Shown: piece after piece, positions 1 through 5,771 of the stretch
How positions within the stretch are numbered: the stretch's first letter is position 1
Layout: the number at the start of each line of letters is the position of its first letter
Assembly: GCA_002296185.1 (NCBI GenBank)
Contig: DBHM01000014.1
Coordinates: forward strand, 1 to 7,194
DNA: 7,194 nucleotides
Reading direction: 5' to 3'
Source: Alphaproteobacteria bacterium UBA828
Lineage (GTDB): Bacteria > Pseudomonadota > Alphaproteobacteria > UBA828
Made by a program: the position numbers and the translations under genes
Notes under the pieces: generated by a model
What the model was told of the DNA's origin: nothing
What the model saw: only the letters and a program-made list of their open reading frames with translations
Databases searched by the model: none

Positions 1-77
1 CGGGGTGTAGCGCAGCCTGGTAGCGCATCTGCTTTGGGAGCAGAGGGTCGGCAGTTCGAATCTGTCCACCCCGACCA
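1..77 (+). tRNA. tRNA-Pro (anticodon UGG)
   Basis: The segment folds into a full cloverleaf. The acceptor arm CGGGGTG (1-7) pairs with CACCCCG (67-73), followed by an encoded ACCA 3' end. The anticodon stem TCTGC/GCAGA encloses the loop TTTGGGA, with TGG at 35-37, so it decodes CCN proline codons. The T-loop TTCGAAT is canonical. The overall sequence resembles bacterial tRNA-Pro, including the D-arm AGCGCAGCCTGGTAGCGC. The gene begins at the first base of the window, so its promoter is not visible. A protein gene starts only 30 nt after the CCA, which suggests co-transcription. Confidence 0.97.
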
Positions 78-107
78 AACTAAGGGGTTGAAATTGGAAC
101 AGAGACT

Positions 108-407
108 ATGAAGCCAGCTAAGATTTATCGACCTACAAAAAATGCCATGCAATCAGGGCAGGCTAGTTCAAAAAAATGGGTTTTAGAGTATTCTACCGTC
201 GCTAATAGATCCATTGACGATCTCATGGGGTGGACCAGTTCAGATAGCACTCTTGGGCAGATCAAGCTTTACTTTAATACTTTAGAGGAAGCAAAGGGTT
301 ACGCAAAACGTATGGGGTTGGATTTTTTGGTTAATAATCCTAAAGAAAAAACATTTAAGACAAAATCATATGCTGATAACTTTAACAAAAAACCTGTTAT
401 TAAGTGA
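108..407 (+). CDS. NDUFS4-like complex I accessory subunit (ETC complex I subunit family)
   Basis: This 99-residue protein matches the family of small alphaproteobacterial homologues of mitochondrial NDUFS4 (Pfam ETC_C1_NDUFA4/NDUFS4-type), an accessory subunit at the NADH-oxidising arm of respiratory complex I. Visible hallmarks are the N-terminal KIYRPTKNAMQSG, then KKWVLEY, then the core block LMGWTSSDSTLGQIKL (about residues 39-54), and the helix EEAKGYAKRMGL. The length is normal for bacterial members. The ATG at 108 gives the family-typical start, but no strong Shine-Dalgarno sequence precedes it (GGAACAGAG lies nearby). There is no signal peptide or membrane segment, so it should act on the cytoplasmic face. 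It sits between two tRNA genes with gaps of 30 and 20 nt, away from any nuo genes in view. The family call is confident; the role in complex I assembly or stability is inferred from homology. Confidence 0.9.
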   Translation: MKPAKIYRPTKNAMQSGQASSKKWVLEYSTVANRSIDDLMGWTSSDSTLGQIKLYFNTLEEAKGYAKRMGLDFLVNNPKEKTFKTKSYADNFNKKPVIK

Positions 408-427
408 CATAAATTTAAGTAATTCGT

Positions 428-504
428 GCGCCCCTAGCTCAGTTGGATAGAGCAATTGCCTTCTAAGCAATAGGTCGCAGGTTCGAATCCTGCGGGGCGC
501 GCCA
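428..504 (+). tRNA. tRNA-Arg (anticodon UCU)
   Basis: A complete cloverleaf is visible. The acceptor arm GCGCCCC (428-434) pairs with GGGGCGC (494-500), followed by discriminator G and an encoded CCA (502-504). The D-arm is GCTCAGTTGGATAGAGC. The anticodon stem ATTGC/GCAAT encloses the loop CTTCTAA, with TCT at 462-464, so it reads AGA (and possibly AGG). The T-loop TTCGAAT is canonical. It starts 20 nt after the stop of the NDUFS4-like gene and probably belongs to the same transcript. AGA codons are frequent in the neighbouring genes, in keeping with the AT-rich genome. Confidence 0.97.
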
Positions 505-632
505 AACCATTCTTATTATATTTTGCTGTGTGCTTTTAATTCCTTATGCTTGCTCTCCTTAGTTTTTGTTTTTTAATTTTATTAATTGCTTTCAATACTA
601 TAAGTAAGATGACTTTTCTTAGAGTTAATGGT

Positions 633-653
633 AATGACTAGCTGTAAGTCATT
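633..653. repeat. 7-bp-arm inverted repeat upstream of the GMC dicistron
   Basis: Arms AATGACT (633-639) and AGTCATT (647-653) are perfect reverse complements around the 7-nt spacer AGCTGTA. The repeat lies about 120 bp before the start of the downstream small-subunit gene. It could be a regulator site or a weak hairpin. No T-tract follows, which argues against an intrinsic terminator. In AT-rich DNA a repeat of this size can arise by chance. Confidence 0.3.
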
Positions 654-760
654 GTCTTAAATAATTGATATTTTATATGGATAGAGTTAAGACACTCAAA
701 TTTAAAGATTAAATATCGACATTTTCTCAGATTGAGGCAAGAATGGCAGTCAGTTTGAGT

Positions 761-768
761 AGGGAGAA
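761..768 (+). promoter_or_regulatory. Shine-Dalgarno for the small subunit, fixing its start
   Basis: AGGGAGAA lies 6 nt before the ATG at 775. An in-frame TAG (769-771) sits just upstream of that ATG, so the protein cannot extend further N-terminally. This matters because related subunits usually carry a twin-arginine signal peptide, and this one cannot. Confidence 0.75.
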
Positions 769-774
769 TAGAGT

Positions 775-1215
775 ATGAGTGAAGCCTTTGAAACTAATAA
801 AGAAACTAAAAGAATTTTAGTAAGAGTTTTACGTGTTATGTTCCCTCATGAAAGTTTTGGTGATGGACCTTATGAAAGATCTGTAGATGCTATCCTCTCT
901 GCTGCTTCGCAAACTCCTGCTCAGACTTTAGTGCTTAGGTCGGGAATTAATGAGTTAGATCCTGATATCTTTGATGAGGCTAATTCAGATGATTCTGCAG
1001 TTGCTTACTTAAAGGCTATTGAAGGTTCTCAATTTTTCTCACTTATCCATAGTAATGGACTGGTAGCTTTATATAACGATCATGAAGTTTGGAAGATACT
1101 GGGTTATGAGGGCCCAAGTTATGACCTTGGGGGATATATTGACCGAGGATTTAATGACCTTGATTGGTTGCCGCAGCCACGCATAACAGAGTATAGCGAA
1201 GAGGCTAAAAAATGA
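775..1215 (+). CDS. Small subunit of GMC dehydrogenase (gluconate 2-dehydrogenase subunit 3-like)
   Basis: This 146-residue protein resembles the gluconate 2-dehydrogenase subunit 3 family, the small partner of membrane or periplasmic GMC dehydrogenases. The diagnostic region is near the N terminus: LRVMFPHESFGDGPYERSVD (about 19-38). The C-terminal half contains FFSLIHSNGLVALYNDHEVW and LGYEGPSYDLGGYID (about 107-123), typical of the family. In characterised relatives this subunit chaperones the flavoprotein and carries its Tat export signal. Here there is no twin-arginine motif and no hydrophobic segment at the N terminus, and an in-frame stop immediately upstream excludes a longer start. 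Its stop TGA overlaps the next gene's ATG, so it is translationally coupled to the flavoprotein, its likely obligate partner. Family assignment is by pattern memory and is moderately confident; substrate is unknown. Confidence 0.75.
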   Translation: MSEAFETNKETKRILVRVLRVMFPHESFGDGPYERSVDAILSAASQTPAQTLVLRSGINELDPDIFDEANSDDSAVAYLKAIEGSQFFSLIHSNGLVALYNDHEVWKILGYEGPSYDLGGYIDRGFNDLDWLPQPRITEYSEEAKK

Positions 1216-2777
1216 AAAAGATCGGAAACGATGAAAACGTTGTTGTAATTGTTGGTTCAGGAGCTGGTGGCGGTACAACTGCTTATGAGCTGACAAAGGC
1301 AGGAATTCCATGCGTTCTTTTAGAGGCAGGGCCTCACTTAACAGGAGCGGATTATGTAAATGATGAGTGGGAAGCATTCAATCAAATGGCATGGCTTGAC
1401 GGTCGTTCTACAAGTGGAACTTGGCGTGTTTCGAAAGACTTCCCCAATTTGCCAGCTTGGATAGTCAAAGCAGTTGGAGGTACAACCACTCACTGGGCTG
1501 GTGCTACTCCTCGCTTTTTAGATTATGAGCTCAAAATCCAAAGTACATATGGTACTATGGAGGGTGCTAGTCTTTTAGATTGGCCTATTACACTGGAGGA
1601 GCTTGAGCCATATTATGAGTTGGCGGAGAAAGCTATGGGTTCTACTCATAGACACGGCCGCCCTCCGTTGCCAGCAAATAATAACTATACTGTATTAGCT
1701 AATGGAGCAGAAAAAGTCGGATACAAACTTTATGCAACTGGTCCATACGCAACTAATGCAGAGCCTTATGATGGACGTCCAGGATCTATTCAGGATGGCT
1801 TCAATTTTCAAGGAGATAAAAATGGATCAAAGTGGAGCACACTAGTTAGAGAAATACCTCGAGCGATAGATAGTGGTCTATGTGAGCTTAGGCCCGATTC
1901 TCAAGCGGTTCAAATTACTCATGATGCATCAGGTAGAGCGGATGCTGTTATATATGTTGATTCTGATGGTAACTTGCATAGGCAGGCAGCGTGTGCAGTA
2001 TGTGTTGCCGGTAATTCGATTGAGTCTGCTAGGCTTCTACTCTTGAGTAAAAGTTCAATGTTTCCTCAAGGACTTGCAAATAGCTCTGGTGAAGTAGGCA
2101 GAAACTATTGTCGCCACCTAACTGGTTCTGTTTATGCTCGATTTGATAAGCCAGTTCATATGTATCGAGGAGAAACAATGGCTGGATTAATAGCTGACGA
2201 GGTTGCTCATAATCCTTCTCGAGGTTTTTCTGGAGGATATTACATGGAGACACTGGCTTTAGGTCCGTCATTTCTTGCTAGTTTTGTTGAGCCCGGTGCA
2301 TGGGGTGCAGAATTCACTGAAATTATGGATTCTTATGCTAATACCGCCGGTATGTGGATTGTTGGAGAAGATATGCCGCAATCATCAAATAGGATAACAT
2401 TGTCAGAAACGGACCGTGATCAATGGGACCTTCCTGTTGCACATGTTCACTATGACGACCATCCTAATGATATTGCTATGAGAGATTACGCTTATGAGCA
2501 GGCTCAAAATTTATATAGTGCAGTCGGTGCCATAGGAAGTCATAGAACGCCACCTTATCCATCTACACATAATCTTGGTACACTAAGGATGAGCAAACGC
2601 TCACAAGATGGTGTTTTAGATAAATGGGGCTGTGCACATGATGTTCCTAACCTTTTTGTCTCTGACGGGTCAGCATTTACAACTAGTGGTGCTGCTAACC
2701 CAACACTAACTATTGTCACTCTTGCTATACGTCAGGCTGAATATGTTGCGGCAAAATTAAAGAAGGGTGAGCTTTAG
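1212..2777 (+). CDS. GMC family FAD-dependent oxidoreductase (sugar/alcohol dehydrogenase or oxidase)
   Basis: This 521-residue flavoprotein has the full GMC fold. The Rossmann FAD-binding motif VVIVGSGAGGG lies at residues 11-21, with the ribose-binding acid in LLEAG (E38). The motif VGGTTTHWAGATPRF (88-102) resembles the pyranose 2-oxidase segment whose His binds FAD covalently, so H94 may do so here (inference). The C-terminal block has HNLGTLRM with H453, then VPNLFVSDGSAF, then GAANPTLTIV with N496; H453 and N496 are the expected catalytic pair. Length is normal and there is no signal peptide. The segment EPYDGRP...GSKWSTL (184-210) aligns with a region that in gluconate- and glucoside-dehydrogenase relatives carries several Cys, all absent here. 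The start overlaps the small subunit stop (ATGA). No cytochrome c gene follows. It probably oxidises a sugar, glycoside or polyol; the acceptor is unknown. Confidence 0.88.
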   Translation: MKKIGNDENVVVIVGSGAGGGTTAYELTKAGIPCVLLEAGPHLTGADYVNDEWEAFNQMAWLDGRSTSGTWRVSKDFPNLPAWIVKAVGGTTTHWAGATPRFLDYELKIQSTYGTMEGASLLDWPITLEELEPYYELAEKAMGSTHRHGRPPLPANNNYTVLANGAEKVGYKLYATGPYATNAEPYDGRPGSIQDGFNFQGDKNGSKWSTLVREIPRAIDSGLCELRPDSQAVQITHDASGRADAVIYVDSDGNLHRQAACAVCVAGNSIESARLLLLSKSSMFPQGLANSSGEVGRNYCRHLTGSVYARFDKPVHMYRGETMAGLIADEVAHNPSRGFSGGYYMETLALGPSFLASFVEPGAWGAEFTEIMDSYANTAGMWIVGEDMPQSSNRITLSETDRDQWDLPVAHVHYDDHPNDIAMRDYAYEQAQNLYSAVGAIGSHRTPPYPSTHNLGTLRMSKRSQDGVLDKWGCAHDVPNLFVSDGSAFTTSGAANPTLTIVTLAIRQAEYVAAKLKKGEL

Positions 2778-2837
2778 TATATCTAGCTTAATATTAAAAT
2801 ATTTAAACAAGATTAAAATAATTGGTTTTTTTGAAGC

Positions 2838-4049
2838 TTAAGATTTTAGCAGCTTAAAACCACTAGACAGATCATCGATTAAATCATCTGGATCTTCTAA
2901 GCCGGCGTGTATCCTTAAGTAAATATTGGAAGGGTCCCAAGATGATTTTTCTCTATGTTTGTAGGGCCATGTAGGGATTGCGAGGCTTTCATACCCTCCC
3001 CAAGAATAACCCATACCAAATAAATTCAGAGATTCTAGCATATTCTCTACAGAATCTATGTGATGAGGTTTAAGAATAATTCCAAATAATCCAGAGGAAC
3101 CAGAAAAATCTCTTTTCCATATTTCATGACTTGGAAAATTAGGGAGAGCAGGGTGAAGTACATCAATAACTTCAGATCTTTTCGAAAACCACTCGGCTAA
3201 TAAAAGAGCGGTTTTTTCATGGCGTTTTAACCTTACTGCAAGAGTCCTGATGCCTCTTAAAGCTAAATAGCAGTCATCTGGACTCGGGCATGCGCCAAGA
3301 TCCTCAAAGGCTTGAGCAATTGCAGGGGAGCTTTCCTTATTCGCACTTACTACACCAAGCATTACATCTGAATGCCCACATAGATATTTTGTTCCTGCTT
3401 GCAAAGATACATCTGCTCCTAAGTTTATAGGATTACAATAAAGGGGCGATGCCCATGTATTGTCAGTAATTAAAATAATCCCTGATTTCTGAGTTAGTTC
3501 TGCTATGGCAGGTATATCTTGTATTTCAAATGTTAATGATCCAGGGGATTCTGTAAAAACAACCTTTGTTTCTGGCTTCAAATGTTTTGCAATTTCATTT
3601 ATATTACTTTGTGGATCATAGAAATCAGTAGATACACCAAAACGTTTGAGTAGTCCTTTTGCTAGCTCACGCGAGGGCCCATATGCGCTATCAACCATTA
3701 ACATATGGTCCCCTTTTTTAAGAAAAGCTAGTAATGAAGCTAGAACTGCTGTTTTTCCGGAACTAAAAACGAAGCTTTGATGTGCTCCGTCCATACTAGA
3801 TAGAGTCTCTGTAAGCGCGTATGTTGTTGGTGTTCCATGACGACCGTAGGTAATTTTATTTTCAGCTTGATTATGTAATTCAAGATTACGTTCACTACTT
3901 TTACGAAGTGCATTTACGGTCGGATAAAGAATTGTTGATGCACGCACAACTGGCGTATTAACAGCTCCGTCATAGCGTAATGGATCTCGTCCTAGTGTTG
4001 TAAGATCAGTTTCAGGGTGTTGGTTATTATTTTTTTTCGAGTTTTTCAT
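2838..4049 (-). CDS. metC: Cystathionine beta-lyase (PLP-dependent)
   Basis: This 403-residue Cys/Met-metabolism PLP enzyme would split L-cystathionine into homocysteine, pyruvate and ammonia, the penultimate step of methionine synthesis by transsulfuration. Visible hallmarks are YGRHGTPT (68-75, cofactor phosphate contact), FSSGKTAV (95-102), SAYGPSREL (121-129), DNTWASPL (196-203), and AGTKYLCGHSDVMLG (218-232) with the Schiff-base lysine K221. Near the C terminus are GYSWGGYESL (347-356) and LRIHAGLEDPDDL (378-390), where R379 should hold the substrate carboxylate. The SWGG motif and the N-terminal RDP...VNTPVVRASTILYPT fit the Gram-negative beta-lyase branch rather than gamma-synthases. 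Length is typical. No strong ribosome-binding site precedes the ATG. It is convergent with the GMC gene, 60 bp apart, with no clear terminator between. Some family members also act on other cysteine conjugates. Confidence 0.92.
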   Translation of the reverse strand: MKNSKKNNNQHPETDLTTLGRDPLRYDGAVNTPVVRASTILYPTVNALRKSSERNLELHNQAENKITYGRHGTPTTYALTETLSSMDGAHQSFVFSSGKTAVLASLLAFLKKGDHMLMVDSAYGPSRELAKGLLKRFGVSTDFYDPQSNINEIAKHLKPETKVVFTESPGSLTFEIQDIPAIAELTQKSGIILITDNTWASPLYCNPINLGADVSLQAGTKYLCGHSDVMLGVVSANKESSPAIAQAFEDLGACPSPDDCYLALRGIRTLAVRLKRHEKTALLLAEWFSKRSEVIDVLHPALPNFPSHEIWKRDFSGSSGLFGIILKPHHIDSVENMLESLNLFGMGYSWGGYESLAIPTWPYKHREKSSWDPSNIYLRIHAGLEDPDDLIDDLSSGFKLLKS

Positions 4050-4113
4050 TTTAGCTGTGGTCTAATTTTGCTTTAATAAATATAGACTATTAATTACGGG
4101 CATATTTAAAAGA

Positions 4114-4142
4114 ATATTACATAGTATACGCAGTATACGCAA
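4114..4142 (-). promoter_or_regulatory. Candidate metC promoter with GTATAC tandem repeat in the spacer
   Basis: Read on the minus strand, TTGCGT (4142-4137) and TAATAT (4119-4114) are separated by exactly 17 nt and would start transcription about 55-60 nt before the metC ATG. The match to consensus is moderate (TTG of the -35; 4 of 6 for the -10). A tandem pair of AGTATACGC units (plus strand 4123-4140) fills the spacer and touches the -35, as an operator might. Nothing else in the sequence confirms its use. Confidence 0.4.
4123..4140. repeat. Tandem 9-bp repeat AGTATACGC x2
   Basis: Two identical, directly adjacent copies (4123-4131 and 4132-4140), each containing the 6-bp palindrome GTATAC, lie in the metC/scoA divergent intergenic region. 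The palindromes are 9 bp apart centre to centre, close to one helical turn, which would place two bound protomers on nearly the same DNA face. I do not recognise the motif as a known met regulator box. Confidence 0.6.
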
Positions 4143-4156
4143 AAAACATAATTTTG

Positions 4157-4258
4157 ATTGATATACTAATAAATATCATCAATTTTGCTTTCTTTAAAGT
4201 CAAAGACTTGCTCTGCAATTATTCTAAGGGGGTGGTAACTATGTACCGCCTAGGTTAC
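4157..4258. promoter_or_regulatory. Cluster of inverted repeats upstream of scoA
   Basis: Three short perfect dyads lie before scoA. They are ATTGAT (4157-4162) with ATCAAT (4178-4183), AAGTC (4197-4201) with GACTT (4205-4209), and GTAAC (4235-4239) with GTTAC (4254-4258). A fourth, overlapping stem is GGTGGT (4231-4236) with ACCGCC (4245-4250), containing one G-T pair; it competes with the third for the same bases. The scoAB promoter should be here, but no clear -35/-10 pair was found. The elements may bind a regulator or form an RNA leader structure; each alone is weak in AT-rich DNA. Confidence 0.3.
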
Positions 4259-4297
4259 AAGTTTAGTTAAGTATTTAAGTTTTTTGAGAGTAAGAAC

Positions 4298-4996
4298 ATG
4301 TCACAGAAGGTATATCAAGGGCCTGGTCAGGCACTTTCCAAATTATTATATGATGGTATGACAATAATGGCAGGGGGGTTTGGACTCTGTGGGATTCCAG
4401 AAAACCTTATTGCTGCCTTAAAAGAATCTAATGTTAAAAACTTAACAGTAATTAGTAACAATTGTGGAGTTGACGATTTTGGTTTGGGTCTATTACTTCA
4501 AAGTCGCCAAATAAAGAAAATGATTTCCTCATATGTAGGAGAAAATAAAGCTTTTGAAAGACAATTTTTAAACAATGAACTTGAGCTTGAGTTTAATCCT
4601 CAGGGCACTCTTGCTGAAAGATGTAGAGCGGGTGGTGCAGGTATTCCCGCATTTTTTACTAAAACAGGTGTGGGCACTTTAATTTCAGAAGGAAAGGAAG
4701 TAAGGGAATTTGATGGAGAGAAGCATATATTAGAAACTGCTTTGACCGCAGATCTTGCAATTATAAAAGCTTGGAAGGGCGATAAAGATGGGAATCTTGT
4801 CTACAGAAAGACTGCAAGAAATTTTAACCCAATAATGGCCATGGCAGGGAAGGTGACCGTAGCTGAGGTTGAGCACTTAGTTGATGTTGGAGACCTTGAT
4901 CCCGATAACATACATACGCCAGGAGTTTTTGTCCAAAGAGTCATTCAAGGTGAAAAGTTTGAAAGAAGAATTGAGAGAGTTACTACTAATGAATAA
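4298..4996 (+). CDS. scoA: 3-oxoacid CoA-transferase subunit A
   Basis: This 232-residue protein is the alpha subunit of a family I CoA-transferase, which with subunit B moves CoA between succinyl-CoA and a 3-oxoacid such as acetoacetate. The subunit A signature is clear: DGMTIMAGGFGLCGIPE (19-35). It is followed by SNNCGVDDFGLGLLL (53-67), NPQGTLAERCRAGGAGIPAF (100-119), KTARNFNPIMA (171-181) and HTPGVFVQRV (206-215). The length equals the family's usual size. A modest GAGAGTAAG ribosome site precedes the ATG. Subunit B follows after 52 nt on the same strand, so the two should be co-transcribed. Succinyl-CoA:acetoacetate specificity (SCOT) is the best match, but related acetate- or 3-oxoadipate-specific enzymes share these motifs, so exact substrate is inferred. 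It is cytoplasmic, in ketone body, polyhydroxybutyrate or branched amino acid breakdown. Confidence 0.9.
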   Translation: MSQKVYQGPGQALSKLLYDGMTIMAGGFGLCGIPENLIAALKESNVKNLTVISNNCGVDDFGLGLLLQSRQIKKMISSYVGENKAFERQFLNNELELEFNPQGTLAERCRAGGAGIPAFFTKTGVGTLISEGKEVREFDGEKHILETALTADLAIIKAWKGDKDGNLVYRKTARNFNPIMAMAGKVTVAEVEHLVDVGDLDPDNIHTPGVFVQRVIQGEKFERRIERVTTNE

Positions 4997-5048
4997 AGGC
5001 TGGGTCATAATTTATTTCAAGTTTTTTTCTGTAGGGGATATTTGAATC

Positions 5049-5678
5049 ATGGCCTGGAGTCGAGAAGATATGTGCCGACGTGCGGCTATGGAATTACAAA
5101 ATGGTTATTATGTAAACTTAGGTATAGGGATGCCTACCTTAGTTGCTAATTATGTCCCTAAGGGTATCAGTGTAATTTTACAAAGCGAAAATGGTATGCT
5201 TGGTATGGGCCCCTTTCCTAGTCCCAACGAAGTTGATCCTGATTTGATTAATGCTGGTAAGCAAACAATTAGTGAGCTCCCTGAGTCCGTTTACTTTGAT
5301 AGTGCCATGAGTTTTGCAATGATTAGGGGTAACCATATGGACCTTTCCATACTTGGTGCCCTACAGGTTGCTGAAAATGGAGATTTAGCCAATTGGATGA
5401 TTCCAGGAAAAATGGTTAAGGGTATGGGGGGTGCTATGGATCTTGTTGCAGGAGCAAAAAAAGTCATAGTATTAATGGATCATAATGCCAAGGATGGTTC
5501 CTCAAAATTGGTCAAAAGTTGTTCCTTACCCTTGACTGGAGCTGGAGTTGTCGACCTAATAATCACAGATCTTGGTGTATTTAGTTGTAAATCAGGAAAT
5601 ATGTATCTTGAAGAATGCGCTGAAGGGGTATCAATTAGTGAGATTAAGGTTCGCACAGAAGCAAATTTCATATATTAA
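5049..5678 (+). CDS. scoB: 3-oxoacid CoA-transferase subunit B
   Basis: This 209-residue protein is the beta subunit and carries the catalytic glutamate that forms the glutamyl-CoA thioester. E47 lies within LQSENGMLGMGPFP (44-57), matching the subunit B signature apart from Met at the position after ENG. Other family blocks are VNLGIGMPTLVANY (22-35), FDSAMSFAMIRGNHMDLSIL (83-102), NWMIPGKMVKGMGGAMDLV (114-132), and CSLPLTGAGVVDLIITDLGVF (158-178). Length is normal. A good AGGGGAT ribosome site lies about 11 nt before the ATG. It pairs with subunit A just upstream. No intrinsic terminator is visible after its stop, so some transcription may run on into the suf regulator 93 nt downstream, although that gene seems to have its own promoter. 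Confidence 0.92.
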   Translation: MAWSREDMCRRAAMELQNGYYVNLGIGMPTLVANYVPKGISVILQSENGMLGMGPFPSPNEVDPDLINAGKQTISELPESVYFDSAMSFAMIRGNHMDLSILGALQVAENGDLANWMIPGKMVKGMGGAMDLVAGAKKVIVLMDHNAKDGSSKLVKSCSLPLTGAGVVDLIITDLGVFSCKSGNMYLEECAEGVSISEIKVRTEANFIY

Positions 5679-5700
5679 ACGCCTTTTAGCTGTTATTCTA

Positions 5701-5728
5701 TTGACACTTTGTTTTCAATGCATATCTA
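5701..5728 (+). promoter_or_regulatory. Candidate promoter of the rrf2-sufB operon
   Basis: A perfect -35 consensus TTGACA (5701-5706) is followed after 16 nt by TATCTA (5723-5728), a weaker -10. The predicted start of transcription, near 5735, falls inside a long inverted repeat (5722-5758), the arrangement expected for repression by a protein covering the -10 and start. The -35 is convincing; the -10 assignment is approximate. Confidence 0.55.
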
Positions 5729-5758
5729 AAGTGGACCAATTTAGTCCGCTTTAGATAT
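5722..5758. promoter_or_regulatory. 37-bp near-perfect inverted repeat, likely Rrf2/SufR-type operator
   Basis: The dyad is centred on T5740, with 16 of 18 base pairs matched; the two mismatches are 5732/5748 and 5737/5743. The inner core GGACCAATTTAGTCC (5733-5747) has the GAC...GTC spacing seen in IscR-like Rrf2 operators. The outer arms are ATATCTAAAG and CTTTAGATAT. It overlaps the candidate -10 and ends 13 nt before the regulator's start codon, pointing to autoregulation. It could form a hairpin in RNA, but no T-tract follows directly, so an scoB terminator is less likely. Confidence 0.65.
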
Positions 5759-5771
5759 CTGGGGGGTTCTT

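Larger units (their letters stand above)
505..774. other. 270-bp AT-rich intergenic region
   Basis: No long coding region is visible between tRNA-Arg and the small dehydrogenase subunit. The first part holds a T-rich run (about 560-590), which could help end the tRNA transcript, although I see no convincing stem in front of it. A short perfect inverted repeat, AATGACT (633-639) and AGTCATT (647-653) with a 7-nt spacer, lies near the middle. It is not followed by a T-tract, so it looks more like a protein site or chance than a terminator. The promoter of the downstream dicistron should lie between it and 740, but no good -35/-10 pair stands out. A possible 11-codon leader frame occupies 743-778. 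Confidence 0.5.

Noticed and set aside
1..77. Integration site for a mobile element at the tRNA-Pro or tRNA-Arg gene
   Set aside because: Neither tRNA 3' end is repeated elsewhere in the window, and there is no integrase or phage-like gene.
1069..1377. Minus-strand open frame of 102 codons
   Set aside because: It lies across the end of the small subunit and the start of the GMC gene, both with clear family motifs. The product is unlike any family I know.
2029..2271. Minus-strand open frame of 80 codons
   Set aside because: It lies wholly inside the GMC gene on the opposite strand and has no recognisable domain.
2778..2837. Bidirectional terminator between the convergent GMC and metC genes
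   Set aside because: The 60-bp gap is AT-rich and has a short T-run (2825-2832), but I could not find a GC-containing stem next to it in either direction.
5480..5754. Frames inside and past the end of scoB (minus 5480-5671, plus 5572-5754)
   Set aside because: Both are shadows of scoB. The plus-strand one also runs through the suf promoter and the inverted repeat, which is better explained as regulatory DNA.
5722..5766. Inverted repeat as an intrinsic terminator for scoB
   Set aside because: The 3' arm is followed by CTGGGGGG rather than a T-tract, and the repeat sits at the -10 of a TTGACA promoter, so an operator fits better.
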